64,000 nucleotides of DNA, taken from Dryocola sp051297175. GTDB taxonomy: Bacteria; Pseudomonadota; Gammaproteobacteria; Enterobacterales; Enterobacteriaceae. Numbering within the stretch: the first letter of the stretch is position 1; every line of letters starts with the position of its first letter. The position numbers and the translations under genes are program-made. The stretch is taken from NCBI RefSeq assembly GCF_051297175.1, contig NZ_JBINNY010000001.1:4464001-4528000 (forward strand). The letters run 5' to 3'. This document shows, piece by piece, positions 28,716 through 37,542 of this stretch. The notes under the pieces are model-generated. The model was not told where the DNA came from and searched no databases. It was given only the letters and a program-made list of their open reading frames with translations.

Positions 28716-29099
28716 ATGGATTGGTATTTCAAAGTTTTAAGAAATTATATTGGTTTTGGCGGACGCGCGCGCCGCAAAGAATATTGGATGTTTATCCTCG
28801 TCAACCTGGTGTTGACCGGCGTGCTATCCATTCTGGATAAAATGCTGGGCCTGCGCGTTGCGGGCGATGAAGGGATACTGACCACGGTTTACGGGCTGTT
28901 CGTGATGATTCCGTCCTGGGCGGTACAGTTCCGCCGCCTGCACGACACCGATCGTTCCGCCTGGTGGCTGCTGCTGGTGCTAATCCCAATCGTCGGCTGG
29001 CTGATCATTCTGGCGTTTAACTGCCAGAAAGGCACGCCGGGTGAGAACCGATTCGGCGCAGATCCTTTGGCCGTTGGCCCTAAAAGTATTGTCGAATAA
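28716..29099 (+). CDS. yhaH: DUF805 membrane protein YhaH
   Basis: The 127-residue protein starts MDWYFKVLRNYIGFGG and has the DUF805 pattern (GRARRKEYWMFILVN, QFRRLHDTDRSAWWLLL) with four membrane segments. Function is unknown. In E. coli two DUF805 genes, yhaH and yhaI, occur in this general locus; only one is present here. ATG 28716 is chosen on similarity, with AGGCAGG upstream. Confidence 0.88.
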   Translation: MDWYFKVLRNYIGFGGRARRKEYWMFILVNLVLTGVLSILDKMLGLRVAGDEGILTTVYGLFVMIPSWAVQFRRLHDTDRSAWWLLLVLIPIVGWLIILAFNCQKGTPGENRFGADPLAVGPKSIVE

Positions 29100-29116
29100 C
29101 ACACTTCAACAGAATT

Positions 29117-29207
29117 TCCCCCTCACCCTAGCCCTCTCCCTCAGGGAGAGGGGATTTGATTGGAGTTCCCCCTCTCCTGGGGGAGAGGGCCGGGGAGAGG
29201 GCGTCCG
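29117..29207. repeat. Pair of CCCTCTCC hairpins between yhaH and yhaJ
   Basis: CCCTCTCCCTCAGGGAGAGGG and a second arm pair CCCCCTCTCC/GGGGGAGAGGG stand in tandem in the convergent gap. They resemble the hairpin at 7642 and C-rich DNA at 3085-3120. They may act as bidirectional terminators. Confidence 0.6.
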
Positions 29208-29209
29208 GA

Positions 29210-30100
29210 TTACTTCAAGAGCTTAGGAATTTCCCGCAGGCACCATGCCTTCGCTTCGCCCATGCTGTCACGCCGCCACGCCATAATAATGTCGATTTCG
29301 TTGGTGTATTCCGGGCTGACCACGCGTAAACGCCCTTCGGCAATGTCCTGCTCGACAAGCGGATACGGCATCGTCGCCACGCCCAAACCTGCCAGCAGCG
29401 CCAGGCGTTTATCTTCGATGGTGCTCACCGTCAGGCGCGGCTGCTTGTCTAATAGCTGCACCGTTAACACCGGGCGTTCGCGGGCGGTATCCGCTACCGC
29501 AATGCCGCGATACTTCACGCGGGTCACCTCCGACAGCGGCTCGGGTTCGCTGTGGATAGGATGGTCGGGCGCGGCGACATAAACGTTCATCAGGGTATAG
29601 AGCTTGCGCGAGTTAATTTCTGAAGACGAACGGAAGTGCATATCGGGCGCGATCACGATATCCGCCCTGCCCTGCTCCAGCCTTTCCCATGCGCCGGCCA
29701 GCACTTCGGTAATAATGGAAAGCTGGGTATCGGCTTTGTCCGCCAGCTTGTCGATCAGCGGGAACAGTTTCCCCGTGGGAACCAATGCTTCGGTAACGAT
29801 GGTGAGATGGGTTTCCCAACCGCGCGCCAGGGCTTCGGCGTCCGTCGTCAGCTTGTCTGCGGCTTCGAGCAGCACGCGCCCGCGCTCGAGAAGCATGCGG
29901 CCTACGTTGGTGAATTTTGTTCGATGTCCAGAGCGGTCAAACAGCACCACGTCCAATTCTTCTTCTAATTTTTGCATGGTGTAGCTCAGGGCCGACGGAA
30001 CGCGCCCCAGCTCGTCTGCCGCGGCGGCGAAGCTGCCACGGCGGTCTATTGCGTCCATGACCCGCAACGCCTCAAGCGTCAATGCTCTCTCTTTAGCCAT
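29210..30100 (-). CDS. yhaJ: LysR-family regulator YhaJ
   Basis: The 296-residue regulator has an N-terminal winged helix-turn-helix (LEALRVMDAIDRRGSFAAAADELGRVPSALSYTM) and a LysR effector domain. In E. coli YhaJ activates its own region, including the D-serine/cysteine transporter gene yhaO, and responds to aromatic nitro compounds. It is divergent from yhaK with a 106-base control gap. Confidence 0.92.
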   Translation of the reverse strand: MAKERALTLEALRVMDAIDRRGSFAAAADELGRVPSALSYTMQKLEEELDVVLFDRSGHRTKFTNVGRMLLERGRVLLEAADKLTTDAEALARGWETHLTIVTEALVPTGKLFPLIDKLADKADTQLSIITEVLAGAWERLEQGRADIVIAPDMHFRSSSEINSRKLYTLMNVYVAAPDHPIHSEPEPLSEVTRVKYRGIAVADTARERPVLTVQLLDKQPRLTVSTIEDKRLALLAGLGVATMPYPLVEQDIAEGRLRVVSPEYTNEIDIIMAWRRDSMGEAKAWCLREIPKLLK

Positions 30101-30206
30101 CTCGTTCTCATTCAGGAAATTTGAACATACCGAGCAGATTAACTGGCTAACAATGCAGCGTCCAGACCTTTACCATGGGTTTAGTGTAAAAAGAGGTCAA
30201 GATATT

Positions 30207-30908
30207 ATGATTACGCCAAGAAGTGCCAAACAATGCGGGAAAGCGGACTACGGGTGGCTGCAGGCGCGCTATACGTTTTCCTTTGGACATTATTTCGACC
30301 CGAAATTGCTGGGCTATGCCTCTTTGCGCGTACTCAACCAGGAAGTGCTTGCGCCAGGCGCGTCGTTCCAGCCGCGAACCTACCCGAAGGTGGATATCCT
30401 CAACCTGATTCTGGAAGGTGAAGCCGAATACCGCGACAGCGAAGGCAACCACGTGCAGGCCAGGGCCGGGGAAGCGCTGCTGCTTTCGACCCAGCAGGGC
30501 ATCAGCTACAGCGAACATAACCTCAGCAAAGAGAAACCGCTGACCCGCATGCAGCTGTGGCTTGACGCCTGCCCGGAGCGTGAAAATGCCCTGGTGCAGA
30601 AAATCGAACTCGCCGACGTAGCCCAGCAGCTCATCGCCTCGCCGGACGGCAGCAAAGAGAGTTTGCAGCTGCGCCAGCAGGTTTGGATCCACCATATCGA
30701 GCTGGAAAAAGGCGAACAGCTGAGCTTCCAGCTGCACGGCCCGCGCGCCTATCTGCAGTCGATTCACGGCACCGTTCACGCGCAAACGCACACGGAAGAG
30801 AAGGAAGCCCTGACCTGCGGCGACGGCGCTTTTATCCGTGACGAGGCTAACATTACGCTGGTTGCAGATACCTCGCTGCGCGCATTGCTGATAGATTTAC
30901 CGGTGTAA
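30207..30908 (+). CDS. yhaK: Pirin-family bicupin YhaK
   Basis: The 233-residue protein matches E. coli YhaK, a redox-sensitive pirin-like bicupin without an established enzyme function. Pirin signatures include YTFSFGHYFDPKLLGYASLRV and RTYPKVDILN. I chose ATG 30207 (MITPRSAKQCG) with AGAGGT upstream; an in-frame extension would overlap the divergent promoter. yhaL follows after 35 bases. Confidence 0.93.
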   Translation: MITPRSAKQCGKADYGWLQARYTFSFGHYFDPKLLGYASLRVLNQEVLAPGASFQPRTYPKVDILNLILEGEAEYRDSEGNHVQARAGEALLLSTQQGISYSEHNLSKEKPLTRMQLWLDACPERENALVQKIELADVAQQLIASPDGSKESLQLRQQVWIHHIELEKGEQLSFQLHGPRAYLQSIHGTVHAQTHTEEKEALTCGDGAFIRDEANITLVADTSLRALLIDLPV

Positions 30909-30943
30909 AGCCTGAATCACGCTGTTAAAACCGGGAGAAATCA

Positions 30944-31120
30944 GTGAGTAAGAAATCAACCGCCAGGAAAAATAGCCCAAAAGCAGTGCTATCCCCTCTG
31001 CCAGCGGTGGCCGTCAACACCGCGGCCACCGAGCTGAGCTACGACCAGATGTTAAGCGAGCTTGAAGCCATCGTTATCGAAGCGGACGTGCGGCTGGCGG
31101 AGGAAGAAGTCAGCCTGTAG
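30944..31120 (+). CDS. yhaL: Small protein YhaL
   Basis: A 58-residue protein from a GTG start with GGGAGAA upstream. The C-terminal half (LSYDQMLSELEAIVIEADVRLAEEE) is close to E. coli YhaL (54 residues), and the N-terminus is Lys-rich. Function is unknown. It probably shares a transcript with yhaK and ends at a strong hairpin. Confidence 0.85.
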   Translation: MSKKSTARKNSPKAVLSPLPAVAVNTAATELSYDQMLSELEAIVIEADVRLAEEEVSL

Positions 31121-31126
31121 GGATCT

Positions 31127-31154
31127 ACCCCGGCATGACCGGGGTGAGTTTTTT
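31127..31154. terminator. yhaL terminator
   Basis: ACCCCGG-CATGA-CCGGGGT followed by GAG and six Ts on the plus strand. It overlaps the cyuA stop codon on the opposite strand and may work in both directions. Confidence 0.85.
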
Positions 31155-32460
31155 AGGCGTTTTTGTTCGCCATGATTTCAATGATTTGCCGGTCGGTGTG
31201 CTGCATCGCATGGCTCGCCAGCGCGCAAAGATTGCTGATAGATTGCTCGACGTCATCGGCCACAATCCCTTCATTTCCCGTTACGCAGGTGTTGTCCAAC
31301 GCCATCAGCACCGCTTTCCACGCAGCCGCCGCGCTTGTGGAAACTTTCATCGCGCAGCTGTTTGATGCGCCATCGCAAATCATGCCGCTAACGTCGCCGA
31401 TCATGCTGCCGATCGCCATCGACAGTGTGCGATAGCTGCCGTCAATGAGCCATGCCATGCCTGCCGCCGCGCCCATGGCTGCGGTGGTCGCCGCGCACAG
31501 AGCGGATAACGCAGGAAGCTGATGGTGAATATAGATAGCCGTTAAGTGCGAGAGAATGAGCGCCCGCGCCAGCTTTTCACGATCGCAGCCGAGGTATTCC
31601 GCCACGACAACGACCGGCATCGTCGCCGTTATGCCCTGATTGCCAGAGCCGGAGTTGCTCATCGCGGGCAGGCAAGCCCCGCCCATGCGGGCATCGGACG
31701 CGCTTGAGGTACGAATCATAATGTCGGTTAGGAGATCCTTTGCCAGCAGGCCTCTACCCTGCTGGCGCAGAAGCGTGGAGCCGATATGCAAACCGTACTG
31801 TGCCCGTAGCCCTTCTCGCGACAGCTCGCCGTTGAGCAGCGCGGCATCGAGGATAAACGCTATCTTCTCAAGCGGAGCGCTCTGGGCAAATTCAACGATC
31901 TGTTCAAGGGTAAAGCTTTCCAGGCGGCACGCTGGCGCGGTTTCCTCCGTTTTAACGCCGCTGTCTGCGCTAAACAGCACGACGCCGTCCTTTTCAATTC
32001 TGGAAACCTGAGTGTGCCCGCCGGAAATAACGACGGTAGCCTTTCCATCGGCGGTAAAAACCGTCGCGCTGGCATAAAGAATATCGTCGCAAGGCTCCTG
32101 CATCGTCACTGAAACCCTGCCGCTCGCCAACAGCAGCTTGCCTGCGGCAATTGCTTTTACCGGCACCGATTTTAACACCTCAAGCCCGGCGAGCGGATCG
32201 CCCCCCAGCGCCCCTACCGCCGCCGCGATGGGCAGGCCTACCATCCCCGTTCCGGGAACGGTAACGCCCATGCCGTTTTTCATCAGGTTAGGCGAAACCT
32301 TTGCTTCGATTCGCTCCACGCTCCCCGCGAGATGCGATGCCGCCATCGCGCTGGCAAGCGCCAGGGATACCGGCTCGGTGCAGCCTACCGCAGGCTTCAC
32401 GTTCATTTTTACGGCCCTGATGAGTTCTTCCCAGGCCGGGTTTAATTCAGAATTTGCCAT
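31153..32460 (-). CDS. cyuA: L-cysteine desulfidase CyuA (YhaM)
   Basis: The 435-residue protein belongs to the serine-dehydratase-alpha-like iron-sulfur family. GCTEPVSLALA near the N-terminus and later cysteines (GGACLPAMSNSGSGNQG, MICDGASNSCAMK) are likely cluster ligands. CyuA breaks cysteine to pyruvate, ammonia and sulfide, chiefly anaerobically. It lies 43 bases downstream of the transporter gene cyuP and is transcribed with it. Confidence 0.92.
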   Translation of the reverse strand: MANSELNPAWEELIRAVKMNVKPAVGCTEPVSLALASAMAASHLAGSVERIEAKVSPNLMKNGMGVTVPGTGMVGLPIAAAVGALGGDPLAGLEVLKSVPVKAIAAGKLLLASGRVSVTMQEPCDDILYASATVFTADGKATVVISGGHTQVSRIEKDGVVLFSADSGVKTEETAPACRLESFTLEQIVEFAQSAPLEKIAFILDAALLNGELSREGLRAQYGLHIGSTLLRQQGRGLLAKDLLTDIMIRTSSASDARMGGACLPAMSNSGSGNQGITATMPVVVVAEYLGCDREKLARALILSHLTAIYIHHQLPALSALCAATTAAMGAAAGMAWLIDGSYRTLSMAIGSMIGDVSGMICDGASNSCAMKVSTSAAAAWKAVLMALDNTCVTGNEGIVADDVEQSISNLCALASHAMQHTDRQIIEIMANKNA

Positions 32461-32503
32461 TTTTTAGCCTTTACGCTTTATACAATACTGCAAACTACCG
32501 CTA

Positions 32504-33826
32504 TCAGGAGAATGCAAGGAATGGAGAAATACACAGCAGCAGGCCGGTGATAATAATAATGACCAGGGATACGCCTTTATATTTGTGAAGCGCCGGGACT
32601 TTATAAACCAGCCATGCCGGGATCAGGCAGCCCACCATGCCAAATATGGGGCTACAGATAGAGGTAAAACTCAGCACCGGGGCGTTAAGCACGATCGCGC
32701 TCCAGGCGAGGAGGATGGCGAAGACCATAATGCCGCGCTGCACCAGCTTCTCATTAATTTTCTCAGCGGGCATTCTGCGGCGCAGAATATTAATAACGAT
32801 GCCCTGCGTGGCTTCACGGAAGCCAAGATATACGCCAAAGAAAGCCGTCATTACCGCAAAGATATTCAGGATGACGCTGACCACCGTCACCCATGAACCG
32901 TTACCGCCGTTAATAAACTGGGCGGCAATTGCCAGCGCGGAAATGTTTTGCTCATAGGCTTTAACCGCTTCTTCGTGTCCCATCGCCAGAGTGAAGGAAA
33001 CCGCATAAAAGAAGACGGTGACAAACAGAACGCCAAAAGCGATGTTCATGGCGCGCAGCGCCTTATAGCGGGCAACTTCCCGTGATTTTTCCCGTGACCG
33101 ATAGGAGATAACCATCGGGCTTAGGGTTTGAATAAACAGAATAGAGGTCAGGGTGAAAGGCAGGGTTATAATCGCGTTTTTCACCAACAGCCCCATCGGC
33201 GGAAGCGACCCGGCATTGTATAAATGCCAAAGCCCAACCATCGATACGCCAAGCGCCGCAACGACCAGCAGCTTGGTCAGCACCATAAAGCTTGAGACTT
33301 TAAACAGCAGCTTTTCGCCGCGCGAGGAGATCGCCACCAGAATGCAGATGAGCGCCAGCCCATAAAAAGGATTTTCGGACAGCAGATCGTCGGTAACACC
33401 AAAGGTGTGCAGATAGGATGCGCTATCGTTGGTGATCGCCGTTGAATAAACAAACATCCAAATAACCAGCATCACAAAATAGAGCGCGCCTAATAATATT
33501 CCCCAGTTCTTTCCTAAATAACCGCTGATAACGCTGGGATAGTCTTTGCACTCCGGTGATTCCGCCAGAGTATTAATAAATAATCTCTGGAAGAGATACA
33601 TGGCGGGATAGCCCACTATTGAGGAAAGCAAAAATACCCATAGCCCCATTAAGCCAACCTGCACCGGTAAAAATACGATCCCGGCACCGATTGCCATTCC
33701 GATACTCATAATGATCCAACCGACGTCGTTACCGTCGAATTTTATCGCCGCCTGCCATTCACTTTCTGTCATTCCCGCCCGGCCTGCCGCCGGACGTGAA
33801 ATAGGTGCAACCGTTACCGTTTCCAT
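32504..33826 (-). CDS. cyuP: Cysteine/D-serine transporter CyuP (YhaO, DlsT)
   Basis: The 440-residue permease of the hydroxy/aromatic amino acid permease (HAAAP) family has about 11 membrane segments and the family start GNDVGWIIMSIGMAIGAGIVFLPV. In E. coli YhaO is described both as a D-serine transporter and as the cysteine transporter partnering CyuA; the local gene pair supports the second role too. It is the first gene of cyuPA. Confidence 0.9.
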   Translation of the reverse strand: METVTVAPISRPAAGRAGMTESEWQAAIKFDGNDVGWIIMSIGMAIGAGIVFLPVQVGLMGLWVFLLSSIVGYPAMYLFQRLFINTLAESPECKDYPSVISGYLGKNWGILLGALYFVMLVIWMFVYSTAITNDSASYLHTFGVTDDLLSENPFYGLALICILVAISSRGEKLLFKVSSFMVLTKLLVVAALGVSMVGLWHLYNAGSLPPMGLLVKNAIITLPFTLTSILFIQTLSPMVISYRSREKSREVARYKALRAMNIAFGVLFVTVFFYAVSFTLAMGHEEAVKAYEQNISALAIAAQFINGGNGSWVTVVSVILNIFAVMTAFFGVYLGFREATQGIVINILRRRMPAEKINEKLVQRGIMVFAILLAWSAIVLNAPVLSFTSICSPIFGMVGCLIPAWLVYKVPALHKYKGVSLVIIIITGLLLCISPFLAFS

Positions 33827-34304
33827 ATCAATACTCGCTCAGCTATGTAGGTTTAATTGTGATTTTTAAGTACAGAGTTTTCCGCGGCCGATGGCGATAC
33901 CGAGGTTTATTATTTGCAGGTTCTTTTATGGCGGAAATGATAGCGCTTGGCCGGGAGAAAAAATTTGCAACCCGTGAGAGAGAGGCGGGGTTAAAGAGAA
34001 AATAATTCTCCATTAAGCGGGAAATATTAGTTTTGGTTTTCTTTTTCAGTTACAGAAGAGGAATAAATTATCAGGCGCTTTTTTGGATATTTATAACTGT
34101 ATGTTTTTAAAAGAGATGCTAATCAATGCGGCGAATGGGATGTCTCGTTGCCCGATCAAACTGTGATGGCGCACTCGCTTGTGTGTTAATGAGTTGTGTT
34201 ACTGGCGGCGGCAAAAAATGATCGGCTTCACACAAAGCGCGGCAGACAGCATAAAACACTAAAGATTGTAGGGATAAAGTAACAGCTCAGCATCTTACGC
34301 TGAT
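33827..34304. other. Gap between cyuP and murA, synteny join
   Basis: About 480 AT-rich bases with no gene I can support. The cyuPA promoter must lie in the left part. In E. coli these flanks are tens of kilobases apart (tdc, gar, rnpB and others lie between), so this is a rearrangement or deletion point. No insertion sequence or integrase remnant is visible. Confidence 0.5.
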
Positions 34305-34330
34305 AAAAAAACCGGGGGAGCCCCCGGTTT
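34305..34330 (-). terminator. murA terminator
   Basis: On the minus strand AAACCGGGGG-CT-CCCCCGGTTT followed by a T-run, 14 bases beyond the murA stop. Confidence 0.9.
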
Positions 34331-34343
34331 TCTTAAGAGAGGC

Positions 34344-35606
34344 TTACTCGCTGCCTTTCACACGCTCGATTTTCGCACCCAGCGCCTGAAGCTTGTCTTC
34401 AATGCGCTCGTAGCCGCGATCGATGTGGTAGATACGGTCAACGATGGTAGTGCCTTCAGCGATGCAGCCCGCCAGCACCAGGCTTGCGGAAGCTCGCAGG
34501 TCGGTCGCCATGACCTGCGCGCCGGAGAGTTTCTCAACGCCGTGGCAGATGACCGTATTGCTTTCGATTTCCGCGTGCGCGCCCATACGGATCAGCTCCG
34601 GCACGTGCATGAAGCGGTTTTCGAAAATGGTTTCAGTGATAACGCCGGTGCCTTCAGCCACCAGGTTTAGCAGGGTAAACTGCGCCTGCATGTCCGTTGG
34701 GAAGCCAGGATGCGGTGCGGTACGCACGGTGACGCCCTTCGGACGCTTGCCGTGCATGTCGAGGCTGATCCAGTCTTCGCCAACTTCGATATCAGCACCC
34801 GCTTCGCGCAGCTTGGCAAGAACCGCATCCAGCGTGTCCGGCTGCGCGTTACGGCACATGATTTTGCCGCGAGAGATGGCCGCTGCCACCAGGAAAGTCC
34901 CGGTTTCGATACGGTCTGGCAGCACGCGATAAACGCCGCCGCCCAGGCGCTTAACGCCTTCGATGGTGATGCGGTCGCTTCCTGCGCCGCTGATTTTGGC
35001 ACCCAGCGTGTTCAGGAAGTTTGCGGTATCAACGATTTCTGGCTCACGCGCCGCGTTCTCGATGATGGTCGTGCCTTCCGCAAGCGTCGCCGCGCTCATG
35101 ATGGTGACGGTAGCGCCAACGCTTACTTTATCCATCACGATGTGCGCGCCCTTCAGGCGACCATTTACGGAAGCTTTAACGTAGCCTTCTTCCAGTTTGA
35201 TTTCCGCACCCAGCTGCTCCAGGCCGGTAATGTGCAGGTCAACCGGACGCGCGCCGATAGCGCAGCCGCCCGGTAAAGAAACCTGACCCTGACCAAAACG
35301 CGCCACCAGCGGGCCAAGCGCCCAGATGGATGCGCGCATGGTTTTCACCAGGTCGTACGGCGCGCAGAAGATATTCACTTCGCTTGCGTCAATCCACACC
35401 GAGCCATTGCGTTCTACTTTGGTACCCAGCTGGCTGAGCAGCTTCATCGTGGTATCGATGTCTTTCAGTTTTGGAACGTTCTGGATCTCAACCGGCTCTT
35501 CTGCCAACAGGGCAGCGAACAGGATCGGCAGCGCGGCATTTTTTGCCCCGGAGATCGTGACTTCACCGCTTAGCTGGGTCGGACCCTGCACACGAAATTT
35601 ATCCAT
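34344..35606 (-). CDS. murA: UDP-N-acetylglucosamine enolpyruvyl transferase
   Basis: The 420-residue enzyme performs the first committed step of peptidoglycan synthesis, adding enolpyruvate to UDP-GlcNAc. The fosfomycin-target cysteine is in LPGGCAIGARPVD (about residue 115), and KNAALPILFAALL near the N-terminus is typical. It is downstream of ibaG in the same orientation, as in E. coli. The E. coli downstream neighbours (sfsB, ispB) are replaced here by cyuP. Confidence 0.97.
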   Translation of the reverse strand: MDKFRVQGPTQLSGEVTISGAKNAALPILFAALLAEEPVEIQNVPKLKDIDTTMKLLSQLGTKVERNGSVWIDASEVNIFCAPYDLVKTMRASIWALGPLVARFGQGQVSLPGGCAIGARPVDLHITGLEQLGAEIKLEEGYVKASVNGRLKGAHIVMDKVSVGATVTIMSAATLAEGTTIIENAAREPEIVDTANFLNTLGAKISGAGSDRITIEGVKRLGGGVYRVLPDRIETGTFLVAAAISRGKIMCRNAQPDTLDAVLAKLREAGADIEVGEDWISLDMHGKRPKGVTVRTAPHPGFPTDMQAQFTLLNLVAEGTGVITETIFENRFMHVPELIRMGAHAEIESNTVICHGVEKLSGAQVMATDLRASASLVLAGCIAEGTTIVDRIYHIDRGYERIEDKLQALGAKIERVKGSE

Positions 35607-35660
35607 TGCAACAGCTCTCTTTTAAATTCAACTCGTTACAACACGCGCCCGGCGTGCTGC

Positions 35661-35915
35661 TCAAAAACCATTTAGCTTGCGATCGCGATCCCACTCTTGC
35701 GGGGTATACGTCTTGATCGATACGGCGTGAATGCGGTTATCGGCGATGAACTCCATCAGCGGCGCATAAACCGTTTGCTGCTTTTTCACGCGACTTAACT
35801 CGCCGAACAGCTCACCCACCGCAATCACCTGAAAGTGGCTACCGTCGCCGGAAACGTGGACTTCCTGGAGGGGCAGTGCGTTCATCAGCACTGTCTGAAT
35901 TTCATGATTTTCCAT
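35661..35915 (-). CDS. ibaG: BolA-family protein IbaG
   Basis: The 84-residue protein has the BolA fold signature (VSGDGSHFQVIAVGELFGELSRVKKQQTVY) with the conserved His. BolA proteins pair with monothiol glutaredoxins in iron-sulfur handling; IbaG is acid-induced in E. coli. It lies 54 bases upstream of murA. Confidence 0.94.
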   Translation of the reverse strand: MENHEIQTVLMNALPLQEVHVSGDGSHFQVIAVGELFGELSRVKKQQTVYAPLMEFIADNRIHAVSIKTYTPQEWDRDRKLNGF

Positions 35916-35985
35916 GGGATATATATTCGTCGGTTATTGAATTAGCCACACATCTTAGAGGAAAGTGGCGTCGGCTTAAATAAGC

Positions 35986-36016
35986 AAAAAGCCCCCGATC
36001 TCAAGAGATCGGGGGC
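35986..36016 (-). terminator. mla operon terminator
   Basis: GCCCCCGATCT-CTTG-AGATCGGGGGC on the minus strand followed by five Ts, just after the mlaB stop. It separates mlaFEDCB from ibaG-murA. Confidence 0.9.
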
Positions 36017-36040
36017 ATGAACAGTAACGCTATGAAAACA

Positions 36041-36340
36041 CTAGCTTGCAAAGGCAGGTAACAGGCCGTCTGGCAGGTTATAAAGTTTGACCAGCGTTTG
36101 CAGTTTGTCGCTCGCGCCCCGCAGGGCTACTTCGCTGCCCTGCTTTCTGGCAAGCGCGACCAGGTGAATAATCAGCGCAAGACCGGCGGTGTCCACGCGC
36201 GTCAACCCTGCCAGGTCAACGATCTGAGCGCCGCTCATGGCTGCCACGCGCTCCTGCCACAGAGGCTGGACGGTATCGCCGTCCAGTTCACCGGCCAGAG
36301 TCAGCACGTTACCGTCGCGTTTCCAACTCAGCTCTTCCAT
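36041..36340 (-). CDS. mlaB: STAS-domain protein MlaB
   Basis: The 99-residue cytoplasmic STAS protein stabilises the MlaF ATPase in the MlaFEDB complex that moves phospholipids between the outer and inner membranes. VDTAGLALIIHLVALA carries the conserved Thr of the family. ATG 36340 overlaps the mlaC stop by one base (TAATG), showing coupling. Confidence 0.93.
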   Translation of the reverse strand: MEELSWKRDGNVLTLAGELDGDTVQPLWQERVAAMSGAQIVDLAGLTRVDTAGLALIIHLVALARKQGSEVALRGASDKLQTLVKLYNLPDGLLPAFAS

Positions 36341-36969
36341 TACTTTTTGTTGTCCAGAGTAATCGGCTGACGAGAAATGGACTGCAGCTGCGCGGTCAGG
36401 CCGTCGATGCCTTTGGTACGCAGGATATCGCTCCACTCGTTTTGCTTGGTGGTGATCATGCTGACGCCTTCGGCGATCATGTCGTAAGCCTGCCAGTTAC
36501 CGGTCTGGCTGTTTTTACGCCACTGGAAGTCCAGACGTACCGGCGGGCGGCCGTTTGGATCGACGATGGTCACACGGATAGCCACGATATCTGCATTGCC
36601 GAGCGGCTGTTCCGGCGCAATCTGGTAGGTCTGGCCGTTGTACATTGCCAGCGCCTGGCCGTAAGCCTGCTTCAGATACTCTTCAAAGGCTTTGAAGTAG
36701 GCATCACGCTGTGCCGGGGTCGCCTCTTTATAGTAGCGGCCCAGCACCAGCGCACCGGCGTATTTTACCTGTACGTACGGCAGCAGTTCCTGGCCGACGA
36801 TATCGCGCAGGTAGTTTGGATTCTGACGAATTTTAGGCTGTTCGTTTTTCAGACGGTCGAAGGTTTTCTGTGCCGCTTCGCCCATCTGTTTGTAAGGATT
36901 GGTCTGGTCTGCTGCCATCGCCAGAGGCGCAATCACCAGCATGGCGATCATCACGAGACGTTTAAACAT
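36340..36969 (-). CDS. mlaC: Periplasmic phospholipid-binding protein MlaC
   Basis: The 209-residue protein has a signal peptide (MFKRLVMIAMLVIAPLAMA) and the Ttg2/MlaC fold. It carries phospholipid between the OmpC-MlaA complex and MlaD. It is the fourth gene of the operon and overlaps mlaB by one base. Confidence 0.95.
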   Translation of the reverse strand: MFKRLVMIAMLVIAPLAMAADQTNPYKQMGEAAQKTFDRLKNEQPKIRQNPNYLRDIVGQELLPYVQVKYAGALVLGRYYKEATPAQRDAYFKAFEEYLKQAYGQALAMYNGQTYQIAPEQPLGNADIVAIRVTIVDPNGRPPVRLDFQWRKNSQTGNWQAYDMIAEGVSMITTKQNEWSDILRTKGIDGLTAQLQSISRQPITLDNKK

Positions 36970-36986
36970 AATAATATCCTCTTTAA

Positions 36987-37538
36987 TTAGTTCGTCGTGC
37001 CAGGCTGCGGCGCTGCTTCATTATTCTGCTCTGGCGCCGGGTGGGAATCGTCGGAACCCTGATTATCGCCATTGCCGCTCTTATACAAGAACTGGCCGAT
37101 CAGGTCTTCGAGCACCAGCGCGGATTTCGTATCCTGAATGGTGCCACCGTCCTTAAGGATAGACGAGCCCAGCTCCGGGTCGTCAAAACCAAGATTCATC
37201 GCAAGATATTGTTCGCCCAGCAGGCCGGAGGTGCGAATAGCGAGCGAGCTGGTATCCGGAATGTGGTCGTAGCGCTTTTCGATTTCCATCGTGACGCGCG
37301 GCAGGTAGGTTTTCTCATCAAGCGAGATATCGTCCACGCGGCCAATGACCACGCCGCCCAGGCGAACCGGGGAGCTGATTTTCAAGCCACCGATGTTATC
37401 GAAGGTGGCGTACACGCGGTAGGTAGGCTCGCTGCGCAGCGAGGTGACGTTGGCCACTTTCAAACACAGGAAGATGATTGCCACCAGCGCAACCAGCATG
37501 AACGCCCCAACCCAAATTTCAAATTTCTTTGTTTGCAT
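36987..37538 (-). CDS. mlaD: MCE-domain protein MlaD
   Basis: The 183-residue protein has one N-terminal membrane segment and an MCE domain (TFDNIGGLKISSPVRLGGVVIGRV), and forms the hexameric ring of the phospholipid transporter. I chose ATG 37538 (MQTKKFEIWVG), matching E. coli; ATG 37553 would add five residues overlapping the end of mlaE. Confidence 0.94.
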   Translation of the reverse strand: MQTKKFEIWVGAFMLVALVAIIFLCLKVANVTSLRSEPTYRVYATFDNIGGLKISSPVRLGGVVIGRVDDISLDEKTYLPRVTMEIEKRYDHIPDTSSLAIRTSGLLGEQYLAMNLGFDDPELGSSILKDGGTIQDTKSALVLEDLIGQFLYKSGNGDNQGSDDSHPAPEQNNEAAPQPGTTN

Positions 37539-37542
37539 GAAC

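Noticed and set aside
33805..34005. 66-codon frame upstream of cyuP
   Set aside because: It overlaps the cyuP start on the opposite strand and has no protein-like features.
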